From an uncultured Oscillospiraceae bacterium (lineage in GTDB: Bacteria; Bacillota; Clostridia; Oscillospirales; Acutalibacteraceae), in NCBI GenBank assembly GCA_959601025.1, contig CAUGOD010000032.1, positions 1-33,754 on the forward strand: DNA of 33,754 nucleotides. The letters run 5' to 3'. Both the position numbers and the translations under genes were made by a program. Every line of letters begins with the position of its first letter. The first letter of the stretch is position 1. The notes beneath the pieces were generated by a model, which did no database searches, was not told the origin of the DNA, and worked only from the letters and a program-made list of their open reading frames with translations. This document shows, in pieces, positions 25,184 to 33,242 of this stretch.

Positions 25184-25303
25184 GTGAAAGAAAAATCATA
25201 CAAGGGATGGGGAAGAACCCTCCGTCGGCCACACGCGGGGCCTATGCTCCGCTATGCGGCGGGGATGTTCCGCACGGCGGAAACTCGCTTCTTTCCATTC
25301 TTG
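25184..25303 (-). repeat. Third, diverged and inverted copy of the dispersed repeat
   Basis: Read on the minus strand this segment aligns with positions 1-118 and 138-255 over most of its length, for example AGAATGGAAAGAAGCG, the GGCCCCGCG-GTGGCCGACG core, GAGGGTTCTTCC and the TTTTTCTTTCAC end. It carries an insertion of about 20 bases in the hairpin region. It begins about 30 bases beyond the adhE stop codon. Confidence 0.75.
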
Positions 25304-25334
25304 TATACGCGGAATGGAAAAGGAAGAGGCAGTC

Positions 25335-27974
25335 TTACTCCGCGAAGGTTTCGCCGTAGAAGCTCCTGAGATACAGCTCCTTGATCTCCTTGAAGAGCGG
25401 ATAACGCGGGTTGGCGCCGGTGCACTGGTCGTTAAAGGCCTGCTCCACCATATCGTCCAGGGTGTCGAGGAAATACTTTTCGTCGATGCCATAAGCCTGG
25501 ATGGATTCCTTTACGCCGACCTTTTTCTTCAGGTCTTCGATTCCGGCGAGCAGTTTCTCGAAGCACTCCTGATCGTTTTTGCCGGTGAAGCCGCAGTACC
25601 GCGCGCATTCGGCGTAACGGGCCAGGGTGTGCGGATACTCGTACTGCGGGAAGGTGCCCATCTTGGCAGGGGTCTCGGAGGCGTTGTACCGCATGACGTT
25701 GGTCAGGATTACCGCGTTGGCGATACCATGCGGCAGGTGGTGGAACGCGCCCAGTTTATGGGCCATCGAGTGGTTCAGGCCCAGGAAGGCGTTGGCGAAG
25801 GCCATACCGGCCATGCAGGCGGCGTCGGCCATCTTCTGACGGGCCTTCGGGTCCTTCGCGCCGTTCTCATAAGCGGAGGGCAGGTAGTCGAACACGTTTT
25901 TCATCGCCTTGAGCGCCAGGCCGTCGGTGTAATCGCTCGCCATGACCGAGACATACGCCTCGAGCGCATGGGTCAGGACGTCCACGCCGGACGCGCTGGT
26001 CAGGCCCTTCGGCTGGTTCATCATGTTGTCGGTGTCCACGATCGCCATGTTCGGCAGCAACTGATAATCGGCGAGCGGGTATTTTACGCCGCAGGTTTCG
26101 TCGGTGATGATGGCGAAGGGGGTAACCTCCGAGCCGGTGCCGGAAGAGGTCGGGATAGCGACGAAATAGGCCTTCTGACCCATCGCCGGGTATTCGTACA
26201 CTCTCTTGCGGATGTCCATGAAGTCCATGGCCATATCCTCAAAGTTCGCGTCCGGATGCTCGTACAGCACCCACATGATTTTACCGGCGTCCATCGCGGA
26301 GCCGCCGCCCAGCGCGATGATTACGTCCGGCTCGAACGCGCGCATCGCCGCCGCGCCCTGCTTGGCGCAGCCCAGCGTCGGGTCGGGAGCGACCTCATAG
26401 AAGCAGGTATGCTGAATGCCCATCTCGTCGAGCTTCGCCTCAATCGGGGCGACATAACCGTTTTTGTACAGGAAGGAGTCGGTGACGATGAACGCCTTTT
26501 TCTTATGCATGACGTCCTTCAGTTCGGCCAGAGCGACCGGCATGCAGCCCTTCTTGAAGTAGACCTTTTCCGGAGCGCGGAACCACAGCATATTCTCTCT
26601 CCTCTCGGCGACCGTTTTGATATTGATCAAATGCTTCACGCCGACGTTCTCGGAAACCGAGTTGCCGCCCCAGGAGCCGCAGCCCAGCGTCAGAGAGGGG
26701 GCCAGACGGAAGTTATACAGGTCGCCGATACCGCCCTGGGAGGACGGGGTGTTGATCAGGATACGGCAGGTTTTCATGGCTTCGCCGAACTTCGCGATCT
26801 TTTCCTGCCCAATACCGGTGTCCACATACAGGGAGGAGGTGTGGCCGTAGCCGCCGTCCGCAATCAGCCGTTCCGCCTTAGCGACCGCGTCGTCAAAATC
26901 CTTTGCACGGTACATCGCGAGCACGGGAGAGAGCTTTTCGTGGGCGAACTCTTCCTCAAGCTCCACGCTCTCGACCTCGCCGATCAGAATTTTCGTTTTT
27001 TCCGGCACGTCCACGCCGGCGAGAGCGGCGATGGTGTGGGCGGACTGGCCGACGATCTTAGCGTTCAGCGCGCCGTTGATCAGGATGGTCTTACGGACCT
27101 TTTCGGTTTCGTCCGGCTTCAGGATGTAGCAGCCGCGGTCGACGAATTCTTTTTTCGCCTTGTTATAAATCTTGTCCAACAGGATGACCGACTGCTCGGA
27201 AGCGCAGATCATGCCGTTGTCAAAGGTCTTGGAATGGATGATAGAGTTGACCGCCATCACCACGTCGGCGGTGTCGTCGATGATTGCCGGGGTGTTGCCG
27301 GCGCCCACGCCCAAGGCCGGCTTACCGGAGGAATAGGCCGCCTTCACCATGCCGGGGCCGCCGGTGGCGAGGATGATGTCCGCATCCCGCATCAGCTCGT
27401 TGGTCATTTCCAGCGAGGGAACGTCGATCCAGCCGATGATGCCCTTCGGGGCGCCGGCCGCGACCGCCGCGTCCAGCACGACCTTCGCCGCGGCGATGGT
27501 GCACTTCTTCGCGCGGGGATGGGGGCTGATGATGATGCCGTTGCGGGTTTTCAGGGAAATCAGGGTCTTAAAAATCGCGGTGGAGGTGGGGTTGGTGGTG
27601 GGAATGACCGCGGCGACCACGCCGATCGGCTCCGCAACCTTCTTGATGCCGAAGGCTGCGTCCTCTTCAATCACGCCGCAGGTCTTGGTGTGCTTATAGG
27701 TGTTGTAGATGTATTCCGCCGCGTAGTGGTTTTTGATGACCTTGTCCTCCGCCACGCCCATGCCGGTCTCTTCTACCGCCATCTTGGCCAGCGGAATACG
27801 CTGCTTGTTGGCGGCCATGGCGGCGGCGCGGAAGATCTCGTCTACCTGCTCCTGCGTGTAGGTCGCAAAGAGCTGCTGGGCGGCGCGCACCTCTTTGATT
27901 TTCGCCATCAGCGCGTCGAGGCTGTCGACGATGCCGGTCGCGGCCGGAGCGGCCTGTTCTTTCTTCGTTGCCAT
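25335..27974 (-). CDS. adhE: Bifunctional aldehyde-alcohol dehydrogenase
   Basis: AdhE reduces acetyl-CoA to acetaldehyde and then ethanol, reoxidising two NADH in fermentation; it assembles into spirosomes in the cytoplasm. The 879-residue protein has an N-terminal CoA-acylating aldehyde dehydrogenase domain with nucleophile Cys257 (SKTFDNGMICASEQS) and a C-terminal iron alcohol dehydrogenase domain with the NAD-binding GGGSAMDAGK and conserved His-rich segments (GLNHSMAHKLGAFHHLPHG). ATG 27974 has AGGAGG nine bases upstream; ATG 27980 is too close and ATG 28007 lacks a site. Promoter and a Rex-type operator lie upstream, so redox control is likely. The gene is complete. Confidence 0.98.
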   Translation of the reverse strand: MATKKEQAAPAATGIVDSLDALMAKIKEVRAAQQLFATYTQEQVDEIFRAAAMAANKQRIPLAKMAVEETGMGVAEDKVIKNHYAAEYIYNTYKHTKTCGVIEEDAAFGIKKVAEPIGVVAAVIPTTNPTSTAIFKTLISLKTRNGIIISPHPRAKKCTIAAAKVVLDAAVAAGAPKGIIGWIDVPSLEMTNELMRDADIILATGGPGMVKAAYSSGKPALGVGAGNTPAIIDDTADVVMAVNSIIHSKTFDNGMICASEQSVILLDKIYNKAKKEFVDRGCYILKPDETEKVRKTILINGALNAKIVGQSAHTIAALAGVDVPEKTKILIGEVESVELEEEFAHEKLSPVLAMYRAKDFDDAVAKAERLIADGGYGHTSSLYVDTGIGQEKIAKFGEAMKTCRILINTPSSQGGIGDLYNFRLAPSLTLGCGSWGGNSVSENVGVKHLINIKTVAERRENMLWFRAPEKVYFKKGCMPVALAELKDVMHKKKAFIVTDSFLYKNGYVAPIEAKLDEMGIQHTCFYEVAPDPTLGCAKQGAAAMRAFEPDVIIALGGGSAMDAGKIMWVLYEHPDANFEDMAMDFMDIRKRVYEYPAMGQKAYFVAIPTSSGTGSEVTPFAIITDETCGVKYPLADYQLLPNMAIVDTDNMMNQPKGLTSASGVDVLTHALEAYVSVMASDYTDGLALKAMKNVFDYLPSAYENGAKDPKARQKMADAACMAGMAFANAFLGLNHSMAHKLGAFHHLPHGIANAVILTNVMRYNASETPAKMGTFPQYEYPHTLARYAECARYCGFTGKNDQECFEKLLAGIEDLKKKVGVKESIQAYGIDEKYFLDTLDDMVEQAFNDQCTGANPRYPLFKEIKELYLRSFYGETFAE

Positions 27975-28042
27975 TTCCATCTTCCTCCTGTTTCTCGTAA
28001 TGCACATGATCTATGCGTGTTTTCAGGTTGGACATCCATGTC

Positions 28043-28060
28043 TTGTTATTTTTTTAACAA
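28043..28060 (-). promoter_or_regulatory. Rex-type operator upstream of adhE
   Basis: TTGTTA (28043-28048) and TAACAA (28055-28060) with six T between form a palindrome that differs from the clostridial Rex consensus TTGTTAA-N4-TTAACAA at one position. It covers the predicted transcript start, just downstream of the -10, so bound Rex would block adhE when NADH/NAD is low. Confidence 0.8.
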
Positions 28061-28064
28061 GGCT

Positions 28065-28094
28065 ATTATAGCAAATTTCGACCCAAAAACGCAA
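28065..28094 (-). promoter_or_regulatory. Sigma-A promoter of adhE
   Basis: On the minus strand TTGCGT (28089-28094), an 18-base spacer and TATAAT (28065-28070) with an extended TGC before the -10. Confidence 0.75.
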
Positions 28095-28242
28095 CCCACA
28101 TTGTATGACAACGTTTTAAAAAAACCTGGTCTTTTTGTAGTAATATTTCATAAAAGCGGTGAGGAGGGACTAAATAAGACTTCGGCCATTCAAAGAGAAG
28201 ACAGAAACGCTTGAAAAGCAGAACATAGAAAACGATCTTACA

Positions 28243-28638
28243 CTATATTATATCAGTTACAAACGATCCGGGGATCGTTCCATCCGGCATTTTTACGGGG
28301 GATATACCGAATTTGCATTTCCACCACAGCCGATGAGAGGGAAGGTTGCGAATATCACAATATGCACGCACCTGGTAGCTTCCTCTGCTTTTTGCCAGAC
28401 GGATGCATTGTTCGACGATGGCGCTGCCGATTCCTTTTTTCCGGTTGGCCGGGTCAAACACCTCGATGGCGTTAATAAAATCCTCCATTTCTTCGACGGG
28501 GGCCGGGATTTCTCTTCGAAAGACAAAGGCAAAGCCCTGTATTTCCTGAGGGGTGGTCGAGTCGGCGGCAACTACCAGGTAGCTTTGGTCTCCGATTTCG
28601 CCGATCACCTGGCTGGTATACGGGTAGGTTTTTAACAA
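28243..28638 (-). CDS. GNAT family acetyltransferase, 5' end interrupted by an in-frame TGA
   Basis: The 131 residues from TTG 28638 include the GNAT core: a beta-4 strand (DFINAIEVF) followed by the acetyl-CoA loop RKKGIGSAIVEQCI, and the C-terminal strand/helix with DIRNLPSHRLWWKCKFG. The substrate is unknown. The better start is ATG 28677, with GAGG eight bases upstream, but codon four is TGA (28666-28668); reading on in the same frame gives IGTEQDRNRLLKTYPY, which looks like a genuine GNAT N-terminus. Either TTG 28638 (AGGA ten bases upstream) is used, giving a shorter protein, or the gene carries a nonsense mutation or sequence error. It lies between adhE and a phosphotransferase gene and is probably transcribed alone. 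Confidence 0.7.
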   Translation of the reverse strand: MLKTYPYTSQVIGEIGDQSYLVVAADSTTPQEIQGFAFVFRREIPAPVEEMEDFINAIEVFDPANRKKGIGSAIVEQCIRLAKSRGSYQVRAYCDIRNLPSHRLWWKCKFGISPVKMPDGTIPGSFVTDII

Positions 28639-28740
28639 TCGATTCCGATCCTGTTCTGTACCGATTCAAATTTCCATACGGTTCGCCTCGCTTAGTTATT
28701 TCGATTTTTCTGTCGGTTCAACGATTCTCGTCTTTCCAAA

Positions 28741-28771
28741 TAAAAACCTCCGCGCACGGCGTACGCGGAGG
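28741..28771 (-). terminator. Intrinsic terminator of the phosphotransferase gene
   Basis: CCTCCGCG (28747-28754) and CGCGGAGG (28764-28771) pair around a nine-base loop, and the minus strand continues with TTTTTATTT. It lies 25 bases after the stop codon. Confidence 0.85.
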
Positions 28772-28795
28772 CAGGCGAATACGGAAAACAGGTGC

Positions 28796-29542
28796 TTATT
28801 CGTAAGCGACTACGTCGACCCACTTCATCAGAAACTCGGTTTCCTCTGCGTTCCCCTCGGTCAGGTGGGCGGCAGCCACGATGGGCAGCCATTCCTGCAC
28901 ATATTTTTTGGAAGTATTGGTCTTCTGGCAGAAGGCGTTCATGTAAATCTCCGCCGCCTTCGGGTCCTTCAGAGAAAGAAGAAGATAGGTGCGGGCGACG
29001 TCGGCGCTGGCGTTGCCCTGGCGGGCGGCGACCCAGTCGACGATATAGGTGCCCTTGTCGTTCAGGATAATGTTGGCCGGGGTGAAGTTGCCGTGGCACA
29101 GCTTGGTGTGCTTGGGCATACTTTCCAGCCGGGTGAGCAGTTCGTACTTCACTACGTCGCTCAGCATATCCAGGCTGTTGATCTGGCGGGCCAGCTTATC
29201 CTTCAGCTTGCTGAGCTTGGGGGTGATCTTGGAGTGGACGGTGAGCTGCAGGTCCACCATGTCGTTAATGTATTTTTCCATGTTGGCAGGGTCGGCCTGC
29301 ATGACCTCTTCCAGCGTTTTTCCCTCGATCAGGTCCATAGTGATGGCCCAGCGGCCTTCGATAACCGACACTTCATGAATGATCGGCACGTTCAGACCGG
29401 TATCCTCTACCCGGGCGTGGGTCAGCGCCTCATACAGCGCGTTGGTCTTGGGGCGGTTCACCTTGAATAGCTTGACCGCCATGTCGCCGCACTTGTAGAC
29501 GTCGACCGTGTCGCTCGAGGAAATGAGTTCTTTGAATTCCAT
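28796..29542 (-). CDS. Aminoglycoside phosphotransferase/choline kinase-like protein with Asn at the catalytic Asp position
   Basis: The 248-residue protein has the protein-kinase-like small-molecule kinase pattern: Lys24 in MAVKLFK, a hinge region WAITMDLIEGKTLEEV, the Brenner motif CHGNFTPANIIL (149-160) and the metal-binding VDW (Asp169), followed by GNASADVARTYLLL. Active enzymes have HGD; here codon 152 is AAC (Asn), one base from GAC. Asn157 and Asp169 are kept. The protein may be inactive, act as a binding protein, or use the site differently. AAAGGAG lies nine bases before the ATG. It has its own promoter and terminator. The substrate is unknown. Confidence 0.85.
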   Translation of the reverse strand: MEFKELISSSDTVDVYKCGDMAVKLFKVNRPKTNALYEALTHARVEDTGLNVPIIHEVSVIEGRWAITMDLIEGKTLEEVMQADPANMEKYINDMVDLQLTVHSKITPKLSKLKDKLARQINSLDMLSDVVKYELLTRLESMPKHTKLCHGNFTPANIILNDKGTYIVDWVAARQGNASADVARTYLLLSLKDPKAAEIYMNAFCQKTNTSKKYVQEWLPIVAAAHLTEGNAEETEFLMKWVDVVAYE

Positions 29543-29636
29543 TTTCAGGTTCTCCTTTCAAAATCCGCAGGAAAAACGCCTTGGGAAGGGCCTCCTTACG
29601 GGAATAATTAGAGGGATATTTTGTTTATCTGTTTGT

Positions 29637-29664
29637 ATTATACAACTTTATGCGGAATTGTAAA
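29637..29664 (-). promoter_or_regulatory. Sigma-A promoter of the phosphotransferase gene
   Basis: On the minus strand TTTACA (29659-29664), a 16-base spacer and TATAAT (29637-29642). The predicted leader is about 88 bases. The surrounding 447-base gap is AT-rich and holds this promoter, the nfnA promoter and nothing else I can name. Confidence 0.65.
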
Positions 29665-29844
29665 GATGTTTTTTGTAAATACTATAAGGTTTTTCCTGAT
29701 TTTTTATCGACAGGGGACTGTGTGTTCTGTCGGGTTCATCCGTTTGAAATGGCGGAAAATAGGAAATTTGACGGCTGGAAAGGGGAAAAATGCATATTTC
29801 CAAAAAAGGATTCAGGAACAGTAGGATGAAACGGCGGGAAAAAC

Positions 29845-29873
29845 TTGATTTTTTGCGGCTCCGATGATAGTAT
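29845..29873 (+). promoter_or_regulatory. Sigma-A promoter of nfnAB
   Basis: TTGATT (29845-29850), a 17-base spacer ending in an extended TGA, and TAGTAT (29868-29873). The ~110-base leader contains a GGCGC/GCGCC hairpin and a further weak hairpin; no known riboswitch is recognised. Confidence 0.6.
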
Positions 29874-29989
29874 TATAGAAATACGAATACGGCGCGAATG
29901 TTGCGCCTGTGCCCTGCATGATGTCTCCGGCTCGGCCTTCATGACATATATGCTCTATCCTGTATTTAGGTATAAAGGAGAATTCGACC

Positions 29990-30817
29990 ATGTATACCAT
30001 TGTACATAAACGAATGCTGAACCCGTCGGTCACTCTGATGGAAATCGAGGCGCCGCTGGTCGCAAAAAAGGCCCGTGCCGGCCAGTTTATCATCCTGCGG
30101 GTGAACGAGACGGGGGAGCGGATTCCTCTTACCATCGCCGATCATGACGCGGAAAAGGGTACGGTTACCATTATATTCCAAAAGGTGGGCGGTACGACCT
30201 ATCTCCTCGATACCCTGAATGAGGGGGACGCGCTGCTGGATTTTGTCGGTCCGCTCGGCCGGGCTACGGAAACCGAGGGCTACCGCCGGGTGGCGGTGGT
30301 CGGCGGCGGCGTGGGCTGCGCGATTGCGTATCCCGAGGCGAAGGCCCTGCATGCCGCCGGCGCGGAGGTGGATATGATCGCCGGGTTTCGGAACAAAGAC
30401 CTTCTGATGCTGGAGGAGGAGATGGGCGCGGTCAGCGACCGGCTGTTCGTGATGACCGACGACGGCTCTAACGGCAATAAGGGCTTCGTCACGGTAAAGC
30501 TGAAGGAGCTGCTGGACGGCGGTGCGGAATACGATCTCGTGATCGCGATCGGCCCCCTGCCGATGATGCGGGCGGTGGCGAACCTGACGAAGGAATACGG
30601 CGTCAAAACCATTGTCAGCATGAACCCGATCATGATCGACGGCACCGGCATGTGCGGCGGCTGCCGCCTCACCGTGGGCGGGGAAGTGAAATTCGCCTGC
30701 GTGGACGGCCCGGAGTTCGACGCCCACCAGATTGATTGGGACGGCGCGATGAAACGGCTCGGCCAGTATAAAGAGGAAGAACACGACTGCAACCTGATGA
30801 AGCAGCTTGCCAAATAA
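29990..30817 (+). CDS. nfnA: NADH-dependent ferredoxin:NADP oxidoreductase small subunit (NfnA type)
   Basis: NfnA with NfnB forms an electron-bifurcating transhydrogenase that couples NADPH oxidation to reduction of ferredoxin and NAD, or the reverse. The 275-residue protein has an N-terminal FAD domain (ARAGQFIILRVNETGERIPLTIAD), an NAD-binding domain with VAVVGGGVGCAIAYPEAKAL (101-120), and a C-terminal [2Fe-2S] site with Cys222, Cys225 and Cys237 in GTGMCGGCRLTV and KFACVDGPEFD. It resembles PyrK/SudB proteins too, but the neighbour settles the call. AAAGGAG lies nine bases before the ATG. nfnB starts 73 bases after its stop codon. Confidence 0.92.
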   Translation: MYTIVHKRMLNPSVTLMEIEAPLVAKKARAGQFIILRVNETGERIPLTIADHDAEKGTVTIIFQKVGGTTYLLDTLNEGDALLDFVGPLGRATETEGYRRVAVVGGGVGCAIAYPEAKALHAAGAEVDMIAGFRNKDLLMLEEEMGAVSDRLFVMTDDGSNGNKGFVTVKLKELLDGGAEYDLVIAIGPLPMMRAVANLTKEYGVKTIVSMNPIMIDGTGMCGGCRLTVGGEVKFACVDGPEFDAHQIDWDGAMKRLGQYKEEEHDCNLMKQLAK

Positions 30818-30890
30818 AGGCGGGGTTCGTCCCGCAAACCATTTTGGGGAGCTTTCCCTGTTTTCTGCAAGAAAGGAATGGACGAAAACC

Positions 30891-32285
30891 ATGCCAGTCA
30901 ATAAGCAAATGGAAAAAACGCCGATGCCTGAGCAGGAGCCCCGGGTGCGCGCCGCCAATTTCGACGAGGTGGCGACCGGCTATACCGTGGAAATGGCCGT
31001 AAATGAAGCGCAGCGATGCCTGCACTGCAAGAACCGGCCCTGCGTCTCCGGCTGCCCGGTCAACGTGCAGATTCCGGACTTTATCGCTAAGATTGCGGGA
31101 GGGGATTTCGAAGGGGCATACCAGACCATCCGCGCCACCAATTCCCTGCCGGCTGTGTGCGGCCGTGTCTGCCCGCAGGAAAGCCAGTGTGAATCCAAAT
31201 GCGTGCGCGGCATCAAAGGAGAGCCGGTCGCGATCGGGCGCCTGGAGCGCTTCGCGGCGGATACCCATATGCACGGCGAGGCCGAGTGCACGGTGAAGCC
31301 GCAGCCGAACGGCCATAAGGTCGCGGTGGTGGGGTCCGGGCCCGCCGGCCTGACCTGTGCGGGCGACCTTGCTCGGCTGGGCTATGCGGTGACGGTGTTC
31401 GAGGCGTTCCACACCGCCGGCGGCGTGCTGATGTACGGTATCCCGGAATTCCGCCTTCCCAAGACGATCGTCCAGCGGGAGATCGAGACCCTGCGGGAGA
31501 TCGGCGTGGATATCGAGACCAACATGGTGATTGGCAAGGTGCTGTCGGTGGACGAGCTGTTTGAGCAGGGCTTTGAAGCGGTCTTTGTCGGCTCCGGCGC
31601 GGGGCTGCCCAGCTTCCTCGGAATTCCGGGGGAGGAGCTGCTCGGCGTGATGTCTGCCAATGAATTTCTGACCCGTATCAATCTGATGAAAGCATATAAA
31701 GAGGAATACGACACCCCCATCAAGCGGGCGAAACGGGTGGCCGTGGTCGGCGGCGGCAACGTCGCTATGGACGCGGCCCGCTGCGCCAAGCGGCTGGGGG
31801 CCGAGCAGGTGACCGTCGTCTACCGCCGGGGAGAGAGCGAGATGCCCGCCCGACTGGAGGAAATCCATCACGCCAAGGAGGAAGGGGTGGAATTCCGGTT
31901 CCTGACCGCGCCGGTTCGGATTCTTGGGGACGAAGCAGGTCGGGTAACCGCGCTGGAATGCGTGGATATGGAGCTCGGCGAGCCGGATGCGTCCGGACGC
32001 CGCCGCCCGATGGAGGTACCGGGCAGCAATCATGCCCTGGATGCCGACATGGTGATCGCCGCTATCGGTAATACGCCCAATCCTCTGATCCGCGTCACCA
32101 CTGCGGGGTTGGAGGCGAACCGCCGCGGCTGCCTGGTGGTAGACGAGGAAACCATGCGCACCACTCGGGAAGGCGTTTACGCCGGCGGCGATATCGTGAC
32201 CGGCGCGGCCACCGTCATTTTAGCAATGGGCGCCGGCAAGCATGCCGCCCGCTCCATTCACGAGTATATTCAGCAAAAATCCTGA
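30891..32285 (+). CDS. nfnB: NADPH-dependent glutamate synthase-like large subunit (NfnB type)
   Basis: The 464-residue protein carries an N-terminal double Cys cluster for [4Fe-4S] centres (Cys43, 46, 51, 55 in CLHCKNRPCVSGC; Cys90, 94, 100, 104 in CGRVCPQESQCESKC), then the FAD GxGxxG motif VAVVGSGPAGLTCAGDL (from about 144) and an NADP domain motif VAVVGGGNVAMDAARCAKRL. The end, YAGGDIVTGAATVILAMGAG, is typical of the family. It is often called gltA or GltD-like, but adjacency to nfnA supports the bifurcating transhydrogenase; no glutamate synthase large subunit is here. ATG 30891 is used; upstream in-frame codons overlap the nfnA end. Ribosome site spacing is a little long. Confidence 0.92.
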   Translation: MPVNKQMEKTPMPEQEPRVRAANFDEVATGYTVEMAVNEAQRCLHCKNRPCVSGCPVNVQIPDFIAKIAGGDFEGAYQTIRATNSLPAVCGRVCPQESQCESKCVRGIKGEPVAIGRLERFAADTHMHGEAECTVKPQPNGHKVAVVGSGPAGLTCAGDLARLGYAVTVFEAFHTAGGVLMYGIPEFRLPKTIVQREIETLREIGVDIETNMVIGKVLSVDELFEQGFEAVFVGSGAGLPSFLGIPGEELLGVMSANEFLTRINLMKAYKEEYDTPIKRAKRVAVVGGGNVAMDAARCAKRLGAEQVTVVYRRGESEMPARLEEIHHAKEEGVEFRFLTAPVRILGDEAGRVTALECVDMELGEPDASGRRRPMEVPGSNHALDADMVIAAIGNTPNPLIRVTTAGLEANRRGCLVVDEETMRTTREGVYAGGDIVTGAATVILAMGAGKHAARSIHEYIQQKS

Positions 32286-32308
32286 TCCGGACAGAATGGG
32301 CGTCCCGA

Positions 32309-32345
32309 CCGCGCCGGCCGACTGGTGACCGGCGCGGCTTTTTTG
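32309..32345 (+). terminator. Intrinsic terminator of nfnAB
   Basis: CCGCGCCGG (32309-32317) pairs with CCGGCGCGG (32329-32337), followed by CTTTTTTTG. Confidence 0.9.
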
Positions 32346-32469
32346 TGGAAAAACCAGAATTTAACAGCTCTTTTTGCACGAAAAAATGGGGTTTATAAGA
32401 AAAACAGAAATTTTTCCTCGTATATCGACCGTTTTTTTGCAACATTCATAATTTTTTGCGTTCGGGGGG

Positions 32470-32498
32470 TTGACATTTTCCGCGCAATCCGCTACAAT
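32470..32498 (+). promoter_or_regulatory. Near-consensus sigma-A promoter of the sigH-like gene
   Basis: TTGACA (32470-32475), a 17-base spacer and TACAAT (32493-32498). Transcription would start near 32505, about 50 bases before the start codon. It is one of the strongest promoters in the window. Confidence 0.88.
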
Positions 32499-32553
32499 AA
32501 GTTTCGTTACACAGAAAGAGCAATGGAACTGTCGGCGGTTGAGGTGGTTTTCT

Positions 32554-33189
32554 GTGGCGATGCCCAGGTATACCGGAAATGCCGGGAATGCCAAAAATGA
32601 GGAAGTTGCGGAAACCATGACCGACGAGGAATTGGCGGTTCACGCCCGGCAGGGTTATGAGGATGCTTTTGCTCTGCTGGTTCGGCGGTGCGCTCCCATG
32701 GTGAAGCGGCAGGCGGCCGCCTTCCGCGGTGCGGAGGTGGAGACCGAAGACCTGGCGCAGGAAGGGCTAATGGGTCTGCTTTCCGCAGTGCGGACGTATG
32801 ATCCGGCGGCGGAGGCATCTTTTCGCACCTACGCGGCCGTGTGTGTCCGTCGTCGGATGCTGTCTGCGGTTAAGCGATCGGGCGCGGCGAAGATGATCCC
32901 TTCCTCCGAGCTCGTGCGGATGGACGATGGAGAAGACGAAGCCCTGTCGCTGGCGGGCGGTGGTCCTGATCCCGCGCAGTTCGTGGTACAAAAGGAGGGC
33001 GTGTCCCTTCTTTACGACCGGCTGCGGAGCGTTCTTTCCGAAAAAGAATATGGGGTGCTGATGCTGTATGTATCCGCTTACTCCTATGAGGAGATTGCGG
33101 AGCGGCTTGGTATGAGCGCCAAGGCGGTGGACAACGCCCTTCAGCGGGCGCGCCGCAAGCTCTGTTCCGAAACCCTGTCCGGCGGATGA
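32554..33189 (+). CDS. sigH: SigH-like sigma factor (sigma-30 type)
   Basis: Sigma-H directs early sporulation and stationary-phase genes in Firmicutes. The protein has sigma region 2 (EDAFALLVRRCAPMVKRQAA, EDLAQEGLMGLLSAVRTYDP, SFRTYAAVCVRRRMLSAVKR) and a C-terminal region 4 with LSEKEYGVLMLYVSAYSYEE and IAERLGMSAKAVDNALQRAR, close to Bacillus SigH including the terminal helix-turn-helix. GTG 32554 has GAGGTGG six bases upstream; ATG 32560 is in frame and possible, and a third candidate is ATG 32617. It has no anti-sigma partner nearby and is driven by a strong sigma-A promoter. In many Firmicutes sigH precedes secE and nusG; here a zinc-ribbon gene follows instead. Confidence 0.88.
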   Translation: MAMPRYTGNAGNAKNEEVAETMTDEELAVHARQGYEDAFALLVRRCAPMVKRQAAAFRGAEVETEDLAQEGLMGLLSAVRTYDPAAEASFRTYAAVCVRRRMLSAVKRSGAAKMIPSSELVRMDDGEDEALSLAGGGPDPAQFVVQKEGVSLLYDRLRSVLSEKEYGVLMLYVSAYSYEEIAERLGMSAKAVDNALQRARRKLCSETLSGG

Positions 33190-33242
33190 ACGCCGGCGGG
33201 AATCCTTTCGTCCCAAGGCGGGAAAACCCGCTGTGGAATATA

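Noticed and set aside
28015..28030. Second Rex site upstream of adhE
   Set aside because: No further palindrome with the right spacing; a TTGT-CAT-ACAA element further upstream (near 28101-28111) has the wrong spacing.
25254..28214. Long plus-strand frame of 986 codons opposite adhE
   Set aside because: Antisense to a complete adhE; composition and lack of domains mark it as a shadow. It also runs through the repeat copy.
29621..29824. Small plus-strand frame upstream of nfnA
   Set aside because: No ribosome site, AT-rich composition, overlaps the opposite promoter and shows no family resemblance.
32523..32600. Possible 25-residue leader peptide overlapping the sigH start
   Set aside because: Its ribosome site is weak and its sequence is not recognisable; could be tested by ribosome profiling.
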